IMG/VR virus record: IMGVR_UViG_3300025423_000107
Span: 1-20,570 of that record
Length of the DNA: 20,570 nt
Direction: 5' to 3' (one strand)
Source of the DNA: a virus
Made by a program: the position numbers and the translations under genes. The notes beneath the pieces were generated by a model. It saw nothing but the letters and a program-made list of their open reading frames with translations, was not told where the DNA came from and did no database searches. Positions 12,299 through 19,762 of the stretch are shown here, piece after piece; positions within the stretch are counted from its first letter, which is position 1; every line of letters starts with the position of its first letter.

Positions 12299-14751
12299 TG
12301 GCAGACGATATTAACATTGACGAACAAGATGATGGCTCTGCATTCGTTGACATGCCCAGCATGGATACTGAAGAGCAAGCTGATGGTTCAGCAATCATTG
12401 AGTTAGATGATGGCCCTGAATTCAATCCTGAGTTCTATGACAACTTAGCAGATACAGTCGATGCTGGTACATTGGGAGATCTAGTATTTCAATACATGGA
12501 TCTATTGGAAAGCGATAAACAAGCTCGTGAACTAAGAGATAAGCAGTATGAAGAGGGTATTAAACGGACTGGTATGGGCAATGATGCCCCCGGAGGTGCG
12601 ACCTTTATGGGTGCTTCTAAAGTCGTGCACCCTGCTATGGCTGAAGGATGCGTTGACTTCGCCGCACGAGCAATTAAAGAAATGTTCCCACCGGATGGCC
12701 CGGTCAAATCCAAGATCATTGGTAAGCAGGATGACCTCAAAGCGGCGGTAGCAGAACGCAAGGTCGACTACCTTAACTGGCAGATTACCGAGCAGATCGA
12801 AGAGTTCCGGGATGAGCAAGAACAGCTCCTGACTCAGCTACCACTAGGTGGCTCACAGTACTTCAAGCTTTGGTTTGATGAGGATAAGAAACGCCCATGC
12901 GTTGAGTTCTTGCCTATCGACCGAGTGATCCTGCCTTTTGCGGCAACAAATTTCTATACCGCTCAACGTGCGGCTGAAGTCCACGAGATTACTACCTATG
13001 AATTTGAGCGTCGTATCAGATCCGGTATGTATCGTGACATCAGCTACGCAAAAGCGACTGAGAATTTAGAAGAGGGCAAAGTAGCCCAAGCCAACAACAA
13101 GATTGAAGGCAAACAATACGAATCAAACAAAGATGGCCTGCGTAAGGTCTATCACATCTATACATGGTTGGAGCTAGACGACGATAAATCCACTAAAGGT
13201 AAAAACGCCCCTTACATCTTGATGATCGACGAGCTCGATAACGAGGTAGTGGGCTTGTACCGCAACTGGGAGGAGTCCGATGAGACCCGAACTAAGCTTG
13301 ATTGGATTGTTGAATTTAAATTTATACCTTGGCGTGGTGCCTTTGCTATTGGGCTCCCTCATCTTATCGGTGGTCTTAGTGCCGCTCTTACTGGTTCATT
13401 GCGTGCTTTACTGGATAGTGCACACATTAATAATGCGGCTACGATGCTCAAGCTCAAAGGAGCAAAGATCAGTGGACAAAGCCAGCAAGTAGACGTTACA
13501 CAAATCGTAGAAATCGAAGGTGCACCCGGCGTGCAGGACATTCGCCAAATTGCGATGCCTATGCCATTCAATCCACCTAGTCAGGTTCTATTTGAGCTCC
13601 TAGGCTTCTTGGATAAGGCTACAAGCTCCGTAGTAACCACTGCTGAAGAGAAGATAGCTGACATCTCTGCAAACGCTCCTGTGGGCACTACACAAGCTTT
13701 GATTGAGCAGGGCTCACAAGTTTACTCATCGATCCACGCCCGACTCCATGAGTCACAAGCAAGGGTTCTTAAAATCCTTTGCCGACTCAATCGCTGGCAT
13801 TTTGATGACATGCAAAAAGGGGACATTGTCTCCGACTTGGATGTAACTCGTGAAGATTTCTCCAAGAACACAGATGTGGTTCCTGTCTCTGATCCGCATA
13901 TATTCTCCGAGACTCAACGGATGGCACAGTCACAAGCTGTGCTCGCCTTGGCTGAGAAGCATCCTGATCAGTTTAAGATGGGCCCAGTAATTGCCCGGTT
14001 CCTAAAGCAGATGAAGATACCAAACATCAATGAGATTATGGTTGACACTCCTGCTCCGGAACAACGTACCTCGGCAGATGAGAATGCGGCATTACTGATT
14101 GGACAGCCTGCCTATGCTTATATCCAGCAGGATCATATTGCTCACATTCAGGATCACTTGCAGTTTGCGATGAACCCATTCATGGGCCAGTCACCATTTG
14201 CAGATCCATCCTATCTGAACAATCTGATCGAGCATCTCAAGCAACATATGACCCTTTGGTATCTCAACCGTTCCAATGGTTATGTGCAAGAAACCACCAA
14301 GAAGCCTGTGGACGATTACGAGAATCCAAACTACACACCAATCATCGACAAGCTGTACACGACTGTTGGTGCCCATGTGATGATGGACGTAACCGAAGTG
14401 ATGGGTCAGTTTGCCCCATCGTTCCAAAAACTTATTCAAATGGCACAAGCCAAGAATGCACCTCCACAATTGCCACCTGATGCACAAGTGGTTAAGGACA
14501 CTGCAACGGCTGAGACACAACGTAAGACTGCTAAAGATCAAGCTGATGCACAGATTGCACAGGCTAAGATCACAGCAGACGCACAAAAAGCCGCTCTTGA
14601 TAATCAAACCAAGATTGAAATTAAGAACGCAGAATTGACGCATCAAACGATACAAAATATCGCTAATGCTCAACCGCAGGCCCAACCGCCTGCACCCCCA
14701 GTAGCACCAACCCCTCAACAAGGAGAACCAAATGGCAACATCGTCGGATAA
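12298..14751 (+). CDS. Portal protein
   Basis: An 817-aa product, in the size range of large podovirus-type portals (P22- or N4-like rather than HK97-like). The acidic N-terminus (1-41) carries two DGSA motifs at 11-18 and 28-35. Residues about 105-138 (GASKVVHPAMAEGCVDFAAR then AIKEMFPPDGPV) match the HPxMxExxxxFxAR...PxDGPV region of such portals, followed by QLPLGGSQYFKLWFD. The C-terminal ~100 residues are an Ala/Gln/Lys helix (ATAETQRKTAKDQADAQIAQ...) and a Pro/Gln tail, as in portals with a helical barrel. The portal forms the dodecameric DNA channel at one capsid vertex and docks TerL. The 3' end overlaps the next small gene. Confidence 0.92.
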   Translation: MADDINIDEQDDGSAFVDMPSMDTEEQADGSAIIELDDGPEFNPEFYDNLADTVDAGTLGDLVFQYMDLLESDKQARELRDKQYEEGIKRTGMGNDAPGGATFMGASKVVHPAMAEGCVDFAARAIKEMFPPDGPVKSKIIGKQDDLKAAVAERKVDYLNWQITEQIEEFRDEQEQLLTQLPLGGSQYFKLWFDEDKKRPCVEFLPIDRVILPFAATNFYTAQRAAEVHEITTYEFERRIRSGMYRDISYAKATENLEEGKVAQANNKIEGKQYESNKDGLRKVYHIYTWLELDDDKSTKGKNAPYILMIDELDNEVVGLYRNWEESDETRTKLDWIVEFKFIPWRGAFAIGLPHLIGGLSAALTGSLRALLDSAHINNAATMLKLKGAKISGQSQQVDVTQIVEIEGAPGVQDIRQIAMPMPFNPPSQVLFELLGFLDKATSSVVTTAEEKIADISANAPVGTTQALIEQGSQVYSSIHARLHESQARVLKILCRLNRWHFDDMQKGDIVSDLDVTREDFSKNTDVVPVSDPHIFSETQRMAQSQAVLALAEKHPDQFKMGPVIARFLKQMKIPNINEIMVDTPAPEQRTSADENAALLIGQPAYAYIQQDHIAHIQDHLQFAMNPFMGQSPFADPSYLNNLIEHLKQHMTLWYLNRSNGYVQETTKKPVDDYENPNYTPIIDKLYTTVGAHVMMDVTEVMGQFAPSFQKLIQMAQAKNAPPQLPPDAQVVKDTATAETQRKTAKDQADAQIAQAKITADAQKAALDNQTKIEIKNAELTHQTIQNIANAQPQAQPPAPPVAPTPQQGEPNGNIVG

Positions 14752-14899
14752 AGAGCAGAAAGGCATTGACGTGCGTTACCACGCTCGTTTAGCCATGGGC
14801 GTTAAGCTCGATGGCACATCAATGCAACCTAAAGGTGGCAGTGAAGAATCAAAAGCAAAATCAGGTGGTCTTTCTCACGCAAGTAAGAAAAATAAATGA
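14732..14899 (+). CDS. 55-aa basic phage protein
   Basis: ATG at 14732 lies inside the end of the portal gene and follows a strong AAGGAGA (14720-14726), so the start is well supported. The product begins MATSSDKEQKGIDVRYHARL and continues Gly/Ser/Lys-rich with KGG and SGG turns (QPKGGSEES, KSGGLSH), ending SKKNK. The KGG-type turns are like those in the 19763 and 9447 products. Length and position (after the portal) suggest a minor virion or assembly peptide; function is unknown. Confidence 0.6.
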   Translation: MATSSDKEQKGIDVRYHARLAMGVKLDGTSMQPKGGSEESKAKSGGLSHASKKNK

Positions 14900-15075
14900 T
14901 TGAGCAGTTGATTCACAGAGTTAAGATACGACAAGCAGAATTACAGTTGGCCCTAGCTTCAGGGTCACCTATAAACTGGGAATCGTATCAAAGACTTGTC
15001 GGTGAGTATCAAGGGCTCCAAAAAGCCATGGATATGATCGACGAAATGTTGGACGAAGAAAAGAATCAAGATTAA
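14896..15075 (+). CDS. 59-aa conserved helical phage protein
   Basis: A short frame MIEQLIHRVKIRQAELQLAL followed by ALASGSPINWESYQRLVGEY and QGLQKAMDMIDEML, ending EEKNQD. It is two helices with a conserved ASGxxxxWExYQRxVGExxG centre, which I recall from small proteins after phage portals. The start overlaps the upstream stop by ATGA. Its function is unknown; by position it may assist head assembly. Confidence 0.65.
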   Translation: MIEQLIHRVKIRQAELQLALASGSPINWESYQRLVGEYQGLQKAMDMIDEMLDEEKNQD

Positions 15076-15081
15076 CCCCCT

Positions 15082-15126
15082 GCACTGAAAAGTGCGTATA
15101 TGCATCTGAAATATGATGTGAAAGGA
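15082..15126 (+). promoter_or_regulatory. Leader hairpin and leader repeat, copy B
   Basis: GCACT-GAAA-AGTGC (15082-15095) is a 5-bp stem with a GNRA-type GAAA loop. It is followed by the leader repeat at 15100-15126 (ATATGCATCTGAAATATG, then ATGTGAAAGGA), which matches 7230-7255 apart from three single-base indels. It supplies the AAAGGA of the GroES-like gene. The two sites may mark the starts of the packaging and capsid transcripts. Confidence 0.45.
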
Positions 15127-15131
15127 AAACA

Positions 15132-15593
15132 ATGAGTGAGCAACAACCTATTCCCACTATTGATGGGAATGACGGAACGCCTGATCCAACTGAGTTGGCT
15201 TGGGCCTTTCCTGATGTAAAGCCGGGACAGCGTCCTTTTGGCGGTCGAGTGATTATTCAACTGCGTCGTATTAAAAAAACCGCAGGCCGAATCATCATCG
15301 TAGATGAAACTAAAGAGAATGAGAAATGGAACAACATGATCGGTAAGGTCGTGGCTGTTGGCCCATTGGCATTCAAGAACAGAGACACTATGCAACCATG
15401 GGCTGAAGGCTCTTGGGCTGAAGTTGGTGACTATGTTCGTGTTCCTAGGTGGGGTGGTGATCGTTGGGAGCGTTTTGACCCAGCAGAAACTGACTCAGAC
15501 TACAAAGAACCAGTTTTATTTATGACTATTAATGACCATGAACTGATTGCGGCAGTCACTGACGACCCGTTATCGTTCAAAGCCTACGTTTAA
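15132..15593 (+). CDS. GroES-like co-chaperonin
   Basis: A 153-aa product. Residues 36-57 (FGGRVIIQLRRIKKTAGR then IIIV) match the first strand and mobile loop of GroES, in which a hydrophobic tripeptide binds GroEL; here it is within RIIIV. GKVVAVGP at 71-78 is the central GroES signature. VGDYVRVPRWGG at 98-109 matches the GDxVxxxxYxG region, and a C-terminal INDHELIAAVTDD matches the closing strand. It is longer than GroES (~97 aa) by an N-terminal tail and an insert (FKNRDTMQPWAEGSW). By analogy with T4 gp31 and RB49 CocO it may replace or adapt host GroES to fold the capsid protein. AAAGGA precedes the start by 5 nt. Confidence 0.85.
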   Translation: MSEQQPIPTIDGNDGTPDPTELAWAFPDVKPGQRPFGGRVIIQLRRIKKTAGRIIIVDETKENEKWNNMIGKVVAVGPLAFKNRDTMQPWAEGSWAEVGDYVRVPRWGGDRWERFDPAETDSDYKEPVLFMTINDHELIAAVTDDPLSFKAYV

Positions 15594-15603
15594 GGAGACC
15601 TAA

Positions 15604-16599
15604 ATGGCTGATACAAATCAAACAGAATTAGCACTAGACGCAATAGAGGCAGATGATGGCTCTGCGGTAGTGGAAGTCGACCCAAAATTGCTAACTCCGG
15701 AAGAAAATACCGAGCAAAATGGGTTTGAGAGAGCAAAAGAAGGTGGAGAAGTCACAGATCCTGCTGACGAAGACCACGAAGACGACAATGAAGAGCTCAG
15801 AGCGGCTAAACGCAACCGTCGTCGTGCCAAAAAAGACTTGGTTCGCAAGACAAATCAAGAAAAAGACGCACGATTACAGATGCTTCAGCGTGAAAACGAA
15901 GAATTTAAGCGTCGTTTGAACCAATTGGAGCGTAGCACCAAGACCGAAGGGCTAATTCGTATCGATAAGAACATCGAAGACGCTCAAACTCGCTTGGAAT
16001 ACGCAAAAATGAAGATTGCCGAGGCCACACAGAACGGTGATGGTCAAGGAATGGTAGAAGCACAGACTTTGATGCAGAACGCATCAGAAGAAGTACGCCA
16101 TTTAAACAATCTACGTTACCAAGCTGACAAAGAACTCAAGCAACGTCCTCAACAAAACAACCAACCTGCTGTAGATCCTGATGCCGCACGCTTGGCACAG
16201 CAATGGATGAGGAAAAACTCTTGGTATAACCCACAAAACAATGATGCCGATAGCCGTATTGCTAAACGTATCGATGATTTGATGGCGGCAACCAATTGGG
16301 ATCCAGCAGATCCTGATTATTGGGAGGAATTAGATAGCCGTTTGCAAAAAGAATTACCTCATAGATATAATGGAAACAATGACGACGATTCCCGTAATGT
16401 CAGACGACCAAGGAATGTTGTGGGGAGTTCAGGAAGAGAAGCATCAGCCGCCTATGGGGGATCTAATCGCTCCCAGTTCGTACTATCGCCTGATAGGGTG
16501 AGAGCTATGAAGGATGCTGGAGCTTGGGAAAATCCTGAACGTAAAGCTAAGATGATTAAGCAATTTATTGCTTATGATCGTGCAAATCGAAACAACTAA
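15604..16599 (+). CDS. Scaffold-like capsid assembly protein
   Basis: A 331-aa product. The acidic N-terminus (1-65) carries one DDGSAVVE motif at 17-24 also found in the portal. A Lys/Arg/Glu-rich coiled coil follows (about 75-180; RRAKKDLVRKTNQEKDAR, EEFKRRLNQLERSTK). The C-terminal third has QQWMRKNSWYNP and a Ser/Arg region, ending DAGAWENPERKAKMIKQF. Acidic N-terminus, long coiled coil, basic C-terminal helix and position just before the capsid gene block fit a scaffolding protein, which would be removed during maturation. The start follows AAGGAGA. The role is inferred from architecture and order; a tape-measure function is unlikely at this length. Confidence 0.65.
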   Translation: MADTNQTELALDAIEADDGSAVVEVDPKLLTPEENTEQNGFERAKEGGEVTDPADEDHEDDNEELRAAKRNRRRAKKDLVRKTNQEKDARLQMLQRENEEFKRRLNQLERSTKTEGLIRIDKNIEDAQTRLEYAKMKIAEATQNGDGQGMVEAQTLMQNASEEVRHLNNLRYQADKELKQRPQQNNQPAVDPDAARLAQQWMRKNSWYNPQNNDADSRIAKRIDDLMAATNWDPADPDYWEELDSRLQKELPHRYNGNNDDDSRNVRRPRNVVGSSGREASAAYGGSNRSQFVLSPDRVRAMKDAGAWENPERKAKMIKQFIAYDRANRNN

Positions 16600-16616
16600 T
16601 CTAAGGGGAATACATT

Positions 16617-17159
16617 ATGGAATCACGTTTAAAAAAATCTTTGAATGCTGGTGGTCGCCAAGACCGTTCAAATGGGGAAGCAAGCCACACAGCACCCGAA
16701 GAGAAGTTCATTTCAACGCAGGAACGTAAAAATATGTGGAGCGAGGAATGGACGCAATCAGCATTGCCCAAACTACCCAGTATGGACGGGTGGCATCTTT
16801 GCTGGCTCTCAACAACCAACAGTTATGATTCAATCGATAAGCGGATTCGCTTAGGGTACGTTCCAGTTAAGTCTGAAGAGTTACCCGGCTATGAAGATTA
16901 CCGAGTGAAGTCAGGTGAACATGTTGGATATATCTCATGTAACGAGATGTTACTGTTCAAGTTACCAATGGAAATTTTCCAAGAGGTCATGACTCATATG
17001 CATCACGATAAACCTCGTGAAGAAGCAGATAAGATCAAAGTCCAGTTGGAAAGCCTCCAAGGTCGTGACAGTCACGGTCGTTCATTAGTTAGCGTTGAAG
17101 GCGAAGGTATGGGTTCTATTGATCAGCAACCAACCAAATTGCCTGTATTTTCAGGCTAA
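16617..17159 (+). CDS. Conserved phage head-region protein of unknown function
   Basis: A 180-aa product with AAGGGGAAT upstream. It has a disordered N-terminus of about 45 residues. A conserved region follows, KLPSMDGWHLCWLSTTNSYD then SIDKRIRLGYVPVKSEELPG (about 52-92), and NEMLLFKLPMEIFQEVMTHM-H-HDKP (about 108-132). The GWHLxWLSxxNxxDSIxKRxRLGYxPV and NEMLLFKxP pattern recurs in proteins between scaffold and capsid genes in related phages, from memory. No catalytic motif is visible. It may be a head-completion or minor structural protein; this is inference from position. Confidence 0.7.
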   Translation: MESRLKKSLNAGGRQDRSNGEASHTAPEEKFISTQERKNMWSEEWTQSALPKLPSMDGWHLCWLSTTNSYDSIDKRIRLGYVPVKSEELPGYEDYRVKSGEHVGYISCNEMLLFKLPMEIFQEVMTHMHHDKPREEADKIKVQLESLQGRDSHGRSLVSVEGEGMGSIDQQPTKLPVFSG

Positions 17160-17176
17160 CTTTTAGGAGAATTGAT

Positions 17177-17767
17177 ATGTCAGCAACTTCAGCTCCGTTT
17201 GGCTTGCGTCCTGCGTTCCATCCCTCCGGTTTGGATCGTGCTCAGGCGTTAGCTGGCGGCATTACATCGGGTTATGCAACCCAAATTCTTAAGGGCCAAC
17301 CAGTTGCTTATTCAGCTTCTGCTGGTGTTATCGTTCCTGTTACTGCTAACAGCACCAATGCCGCATGGTCAGGTGCTTTCGCAGGTGTACAGTGGACTGA
17401 TACTACTGGACGTGCTCGTGTGTCTAACTATTGGCCTGCAAACACTGCTTACACAGCAGGTACTTGCACAGCTTACTTCTACAACGACAACAACATCGTT
17501 TATGAAATCCAAGCTGATGCTTCAATGGCTCAGACCACAATTGGTAACGAATATTTGTTCACCAATGTGACCAATGGTTCATCTACTACAGGTTTGTCAC
17601 AAGCAACTTTAGGTGCTTCGACTGCTGTTGGTAATGCAACTCAAGGTCAAATGCGTGTTGTTGACTTAGCACCATATGTCGACAATGCATGGGGCGATTC
17701 ATACACAATTGTACGAGTCGTAAACAGTAACTCACAAATGTTCGGTGCCTTCACCGCTTTTGCTTAA
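17177..17767 (+). CDS. Capsid decoration-like protein
   Basis: A 196-aa product. It starts SATSAPFGLRPAFHPSGLDR then AQALAGGITSGYAT, a pattern I recall from proteins encoded immediately before the major capsid gene in freshwater phages. The rest is Gly/Ser/Thr/Ala-rich with beta strands (GAFAGVQWTDTTGRARVSNY, VYEIQADASMAQTTIGNEYL). No Cys and no membrane segment; low charge suits a surface virion protein. TAGGAGA precedes the start, and it is followed by the capsid gene 17 nt later. A head-decoration role is inferred from composition and gene order. Confidence 0.7.
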   Translation: MSATSAPFGLRPAFHPSGLDRAQALAGGITSGYATQILKGQPVAYSASAGVIVPVTANSTNAAWSGAFAGVQWTDTTGRARVSNYWPANTAYTAGTCTAYFYNDNNIVYEIQADASMAQTTIGNEYLFTNVTNGSSTTGLSQATLGASTAVGNATQGQMRVVDLAPYVDNAWGDSYTIVRVVNSNSQMFGAFTAFA

Positions 17768-17783
17768 TCTAGGGAGCTAAATC

Positions 17784-18698
17784 ATGGCCGCACCGATGAG
17801 AAGTACGGACTTCCGATCAATCGTTGAACCAATCCTCAACGAATGTTTCGATGGAGTTTATGACCAACGTGCAGACGAATGGAGCCGAGTATTCCGTGAG
17901 GAAGACGGTATTCCACGCAACTACCACGAAGAACCAGTCCTTTATGGATTTGGAGCCGCTCCACAATTGCCTGACGGTACACCTGTTACCTATCAGCAAG
18001 GTGGCGTATTGTTCCTCAAGCGTTACCTATACAAAGTGTATGGCCTTGCCTTCGCTTTGACTAAGGTATTGGTTGAAGACGGCGACCATATTCGTATCGG
18101 TCAAGTATATGCACGTCACTTGGCACAATCCTTGGTGGAAACCAAAGAATTGTTAGCCGCTAACGTGTTGAATACAGCTTTCAACTCTGCCTATCCGGGC
18201 GGCGATGGCGTGTCTTTGATTAACACTGCACACCCAATCGTAAACGGTACATTCAGCAACCAGTTAGCTACAGCCGCTGTTCTGTCACAAACATCTTTAG
18301 AACAGATGTTGATTCAGATCCGTCAAGCAGTAGACAACAACGGTAAGCGTATTCGTTTGGTTCCACGTCAATTGATCGTGGCTCCGGGCAATATCTTCCA
18401 AGCTGAAGTATTGTTGAAATCTGTATTGCGTACTGGTAACGCAAACAACGACATCAACCCAATCAAGTCTATTGGCTTGCTTGACGAAGGTGCCGCTGTA
18501 TTGTCACGTTTGACATCAGCAACTGCTTGGTGGGTTCAAACCGATGCTCCTGAAGGCTTTAAGCTTCTGATGCGTCGTCGTTTGGAGAAAACCATGGAAG
18601 GTGATTTCGAGACTGACACAATGCGTTACAAGGCTACTGAGCGTTACGATTTGGGCTTTACTGACCCACGTTGTGCGTACGGTACACCCGGTATCTAA
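17784..18698 (+). CDS. Major capsid protein (HK97-fold, Mu gpT-like)
   Basis: A 304-aa product. Its central region (about 145-165, LINTAHPIVNGTFSNQLAT) and AVDNNGKRIRLVPRQLIVAP (about 183-202) match the capsid pattern INxxHPxxxGxFSNxL...DxxGxxxxxxPxxLxVxP of gpT-type HK97-fold proteins. Close to the C-terminus, TSATAWWVQTDAPEGFKLLM and RYDLGFTDPR fit the family's last strands. It would build the icosahedral shell. Leucine is mostly TTG and arginine CGT, consistent with very high expression. AGGGAG precedes the start, and a strong terminator lies 8 nt after the stop. No protease gene is visible in the window. Confidence 0.9.
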   Translation: MAAPMRSTDFRSIVEPILNECFDGVYDQRADEWSRVFREEDGIPRNYHEEPVLYGFGAAPQLPDGTPVTYQQGGVLFLKRYLYKVYGLAFALTKVLVEDGDHIRIGQVYARHLAQSLVETKELLAANVLNTAFNSAYPGGDGVSLINTAHPIVNGTFSNQLATAAVLSQTSLEQMLIQIRQAVDNNGKRIRLVPRQLIVAPGNIFQAEVLLKSVLRTGNANNDINPIKSIGLLDEGAAVLSRLTSATAWWVQTDAPEGFKLLMRRRLEKTMEGDFETDTMRYKATERYDLGFTDPRCAYGTPGI

Positions 18699-18706
18699 AG
18701 TTGTAT

Positions 18707-18733
18707 GGGTCGGCGTAAAAACCGACCCTTTTT
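18707..18733 (+). terminator. Rho-independent terminator after the capsid gene
   Basis: GGGTCGG (18707-18713), loop CGTAAAAA, CCGACCC (18722-18728), then TTTTT (18729-18733). A perfect 7-bp GC-rich stem plus a five-T run, 8 nt after the capsid stop. It is the best intrinsic terminator in the window and would limit read-through from the capsid block. Confidence 0.92.
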
Positions 18734-18772
18734 AAAATTTATTTATGTCAAGCTTTTCAAGGAGAAGACAAA

Positions 18773-19750
18773 ATGCCACAATTCGGTGATGATTTATTCT
18801 TAGGTGGAAATAGCGGTCAGACCTATATGGGTACTGGGCCACAATCAGCTACTTCCGTTTTTACAGGTTCTATTACAACTACAACTTTGACTGTTAATGC
18901 TTTGTTGTCAGGCGACCCATTGGTTGTCGGTCAATACATTACTGGCTCAGGCGTAACAGCTAATACATACATTACAGCTTCATTAGGTCAAAATTCTAGT
19001 GGACTCAACACATACACATTATCTGCTTCTACTACATCAGTAAGTTCAGTAACTATGTATGCCGCTGGTAATGCATTGTTAGGAGATCCATCCCCAATGT
19101 CTTTAGGTGTTGGCCCATTAGGTCGTATCTATATTTGGGACACAATTCCACAAACATTGCAAACAGCAAACGTAGCCGCTTCTCAAGCTCCAGCCGCATC
19201 AGGTTCGTTGACTTTGACAGCAGGTACATCTGCTAAGTCCATCGTTCGTCAAGATGGCACAACTGTTATCCAGTTGGACGTACCTCGTGCATTGCAAGTT
19301 AACTCTTCAACCACTGCTCGTACATTCACAGTAAGCGGTTGGGATTACTATGGTCAGCCAATGACTGAAAGCATCGTTGTTGCTACTGCAGGCACACCTA
19401 AGTTTGGTAAAAAAGCTTGGTATCAAATCTCAAGCGTTACCATTTCAGGTTCTGCAACAGCCGTAACTGTTGGTACTACCGACATTTTAGGTTCTCCAGT
19501 TCGTATTATTGATGGTGGATACATCATTGATCCGGGTTGGGCTGGTGCATTAGCTCCTGATACTGGAACATTCGTAGCCGCAGATACAACCAATCCTGCT
19601 ACAAGCACAACTGGTGACGTTCGTGGTACTTACCAACCATCTTCAGCAACCAACGGTTCAAGCCGCTTAGTTATGTCGATTGCAGTTCCAGCTATCGCTG
19701 TAGGCCCTAATGCAACACGCACTGGTGCTCTTGGCGTAACCCAAGCTTAA
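18773..19750 (+). CDS. Beta-rich virion protein with inserted LTV/GxGVT domain
   Basis: A 325-aa product with AAGGAGA upstream. Residues about 30-97 ([56 protein letters not shown]) match a promiscuous module of the form LTV-x-x-SG-x-x-VGQxITGxGVTxxTxIxA...YTxSxS found inserted in many phage and bacterial surface proteins. The flanking sequence (DLFLGGNSG; then [20 protein letters not shown] onward) reads as one continuous protein if residues about 30-97 are removed. It is rich in Ser, Thr, Ala and Gly with no Cys. It is a structural protein of head or neck by position; its exact place in the virion is unknown. Confidence 0.7.
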   Translation: MPQFGDDLFLGGNSGQTYMGTGPQSATSVFTGSITTTTLTVNALLSGDPLVVGQYITGSGVTANTYITASLGQNSSGLNTYTLSASTTSVSSVTMYAAGNALLGDPSPMSLGVGPLGRIYIWDTIPQTLQTANVAASQAPAASGSLTLTAGTSAKSIVRQDGTTVIQLDVPRALQVNSSTTARTFTVSGWDYYGQPMTESIVVATAGTPKFGKKAWYQISSVTISGSATAVTVGTTDILGSPVRIIDGGYIIDPGWAGALAPDTGTFVAADTTNPATSTTGDVRGTYQPSSATNGSSRLVMSIAVPAIAVGPNATRTGALGVTQA

Positions 19751-19762
19751 TAGGAGACAAAA

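Noticed and set aside
14191-14766. 191-codon frame on the - strand over the portal C-terminus
   Set aside because: Antisense to a well-supported portal; Cys/Trp/Leu-rich product typical of the reverse of an Ala/Gln-rich sequence, and no other - strand gene in the window.
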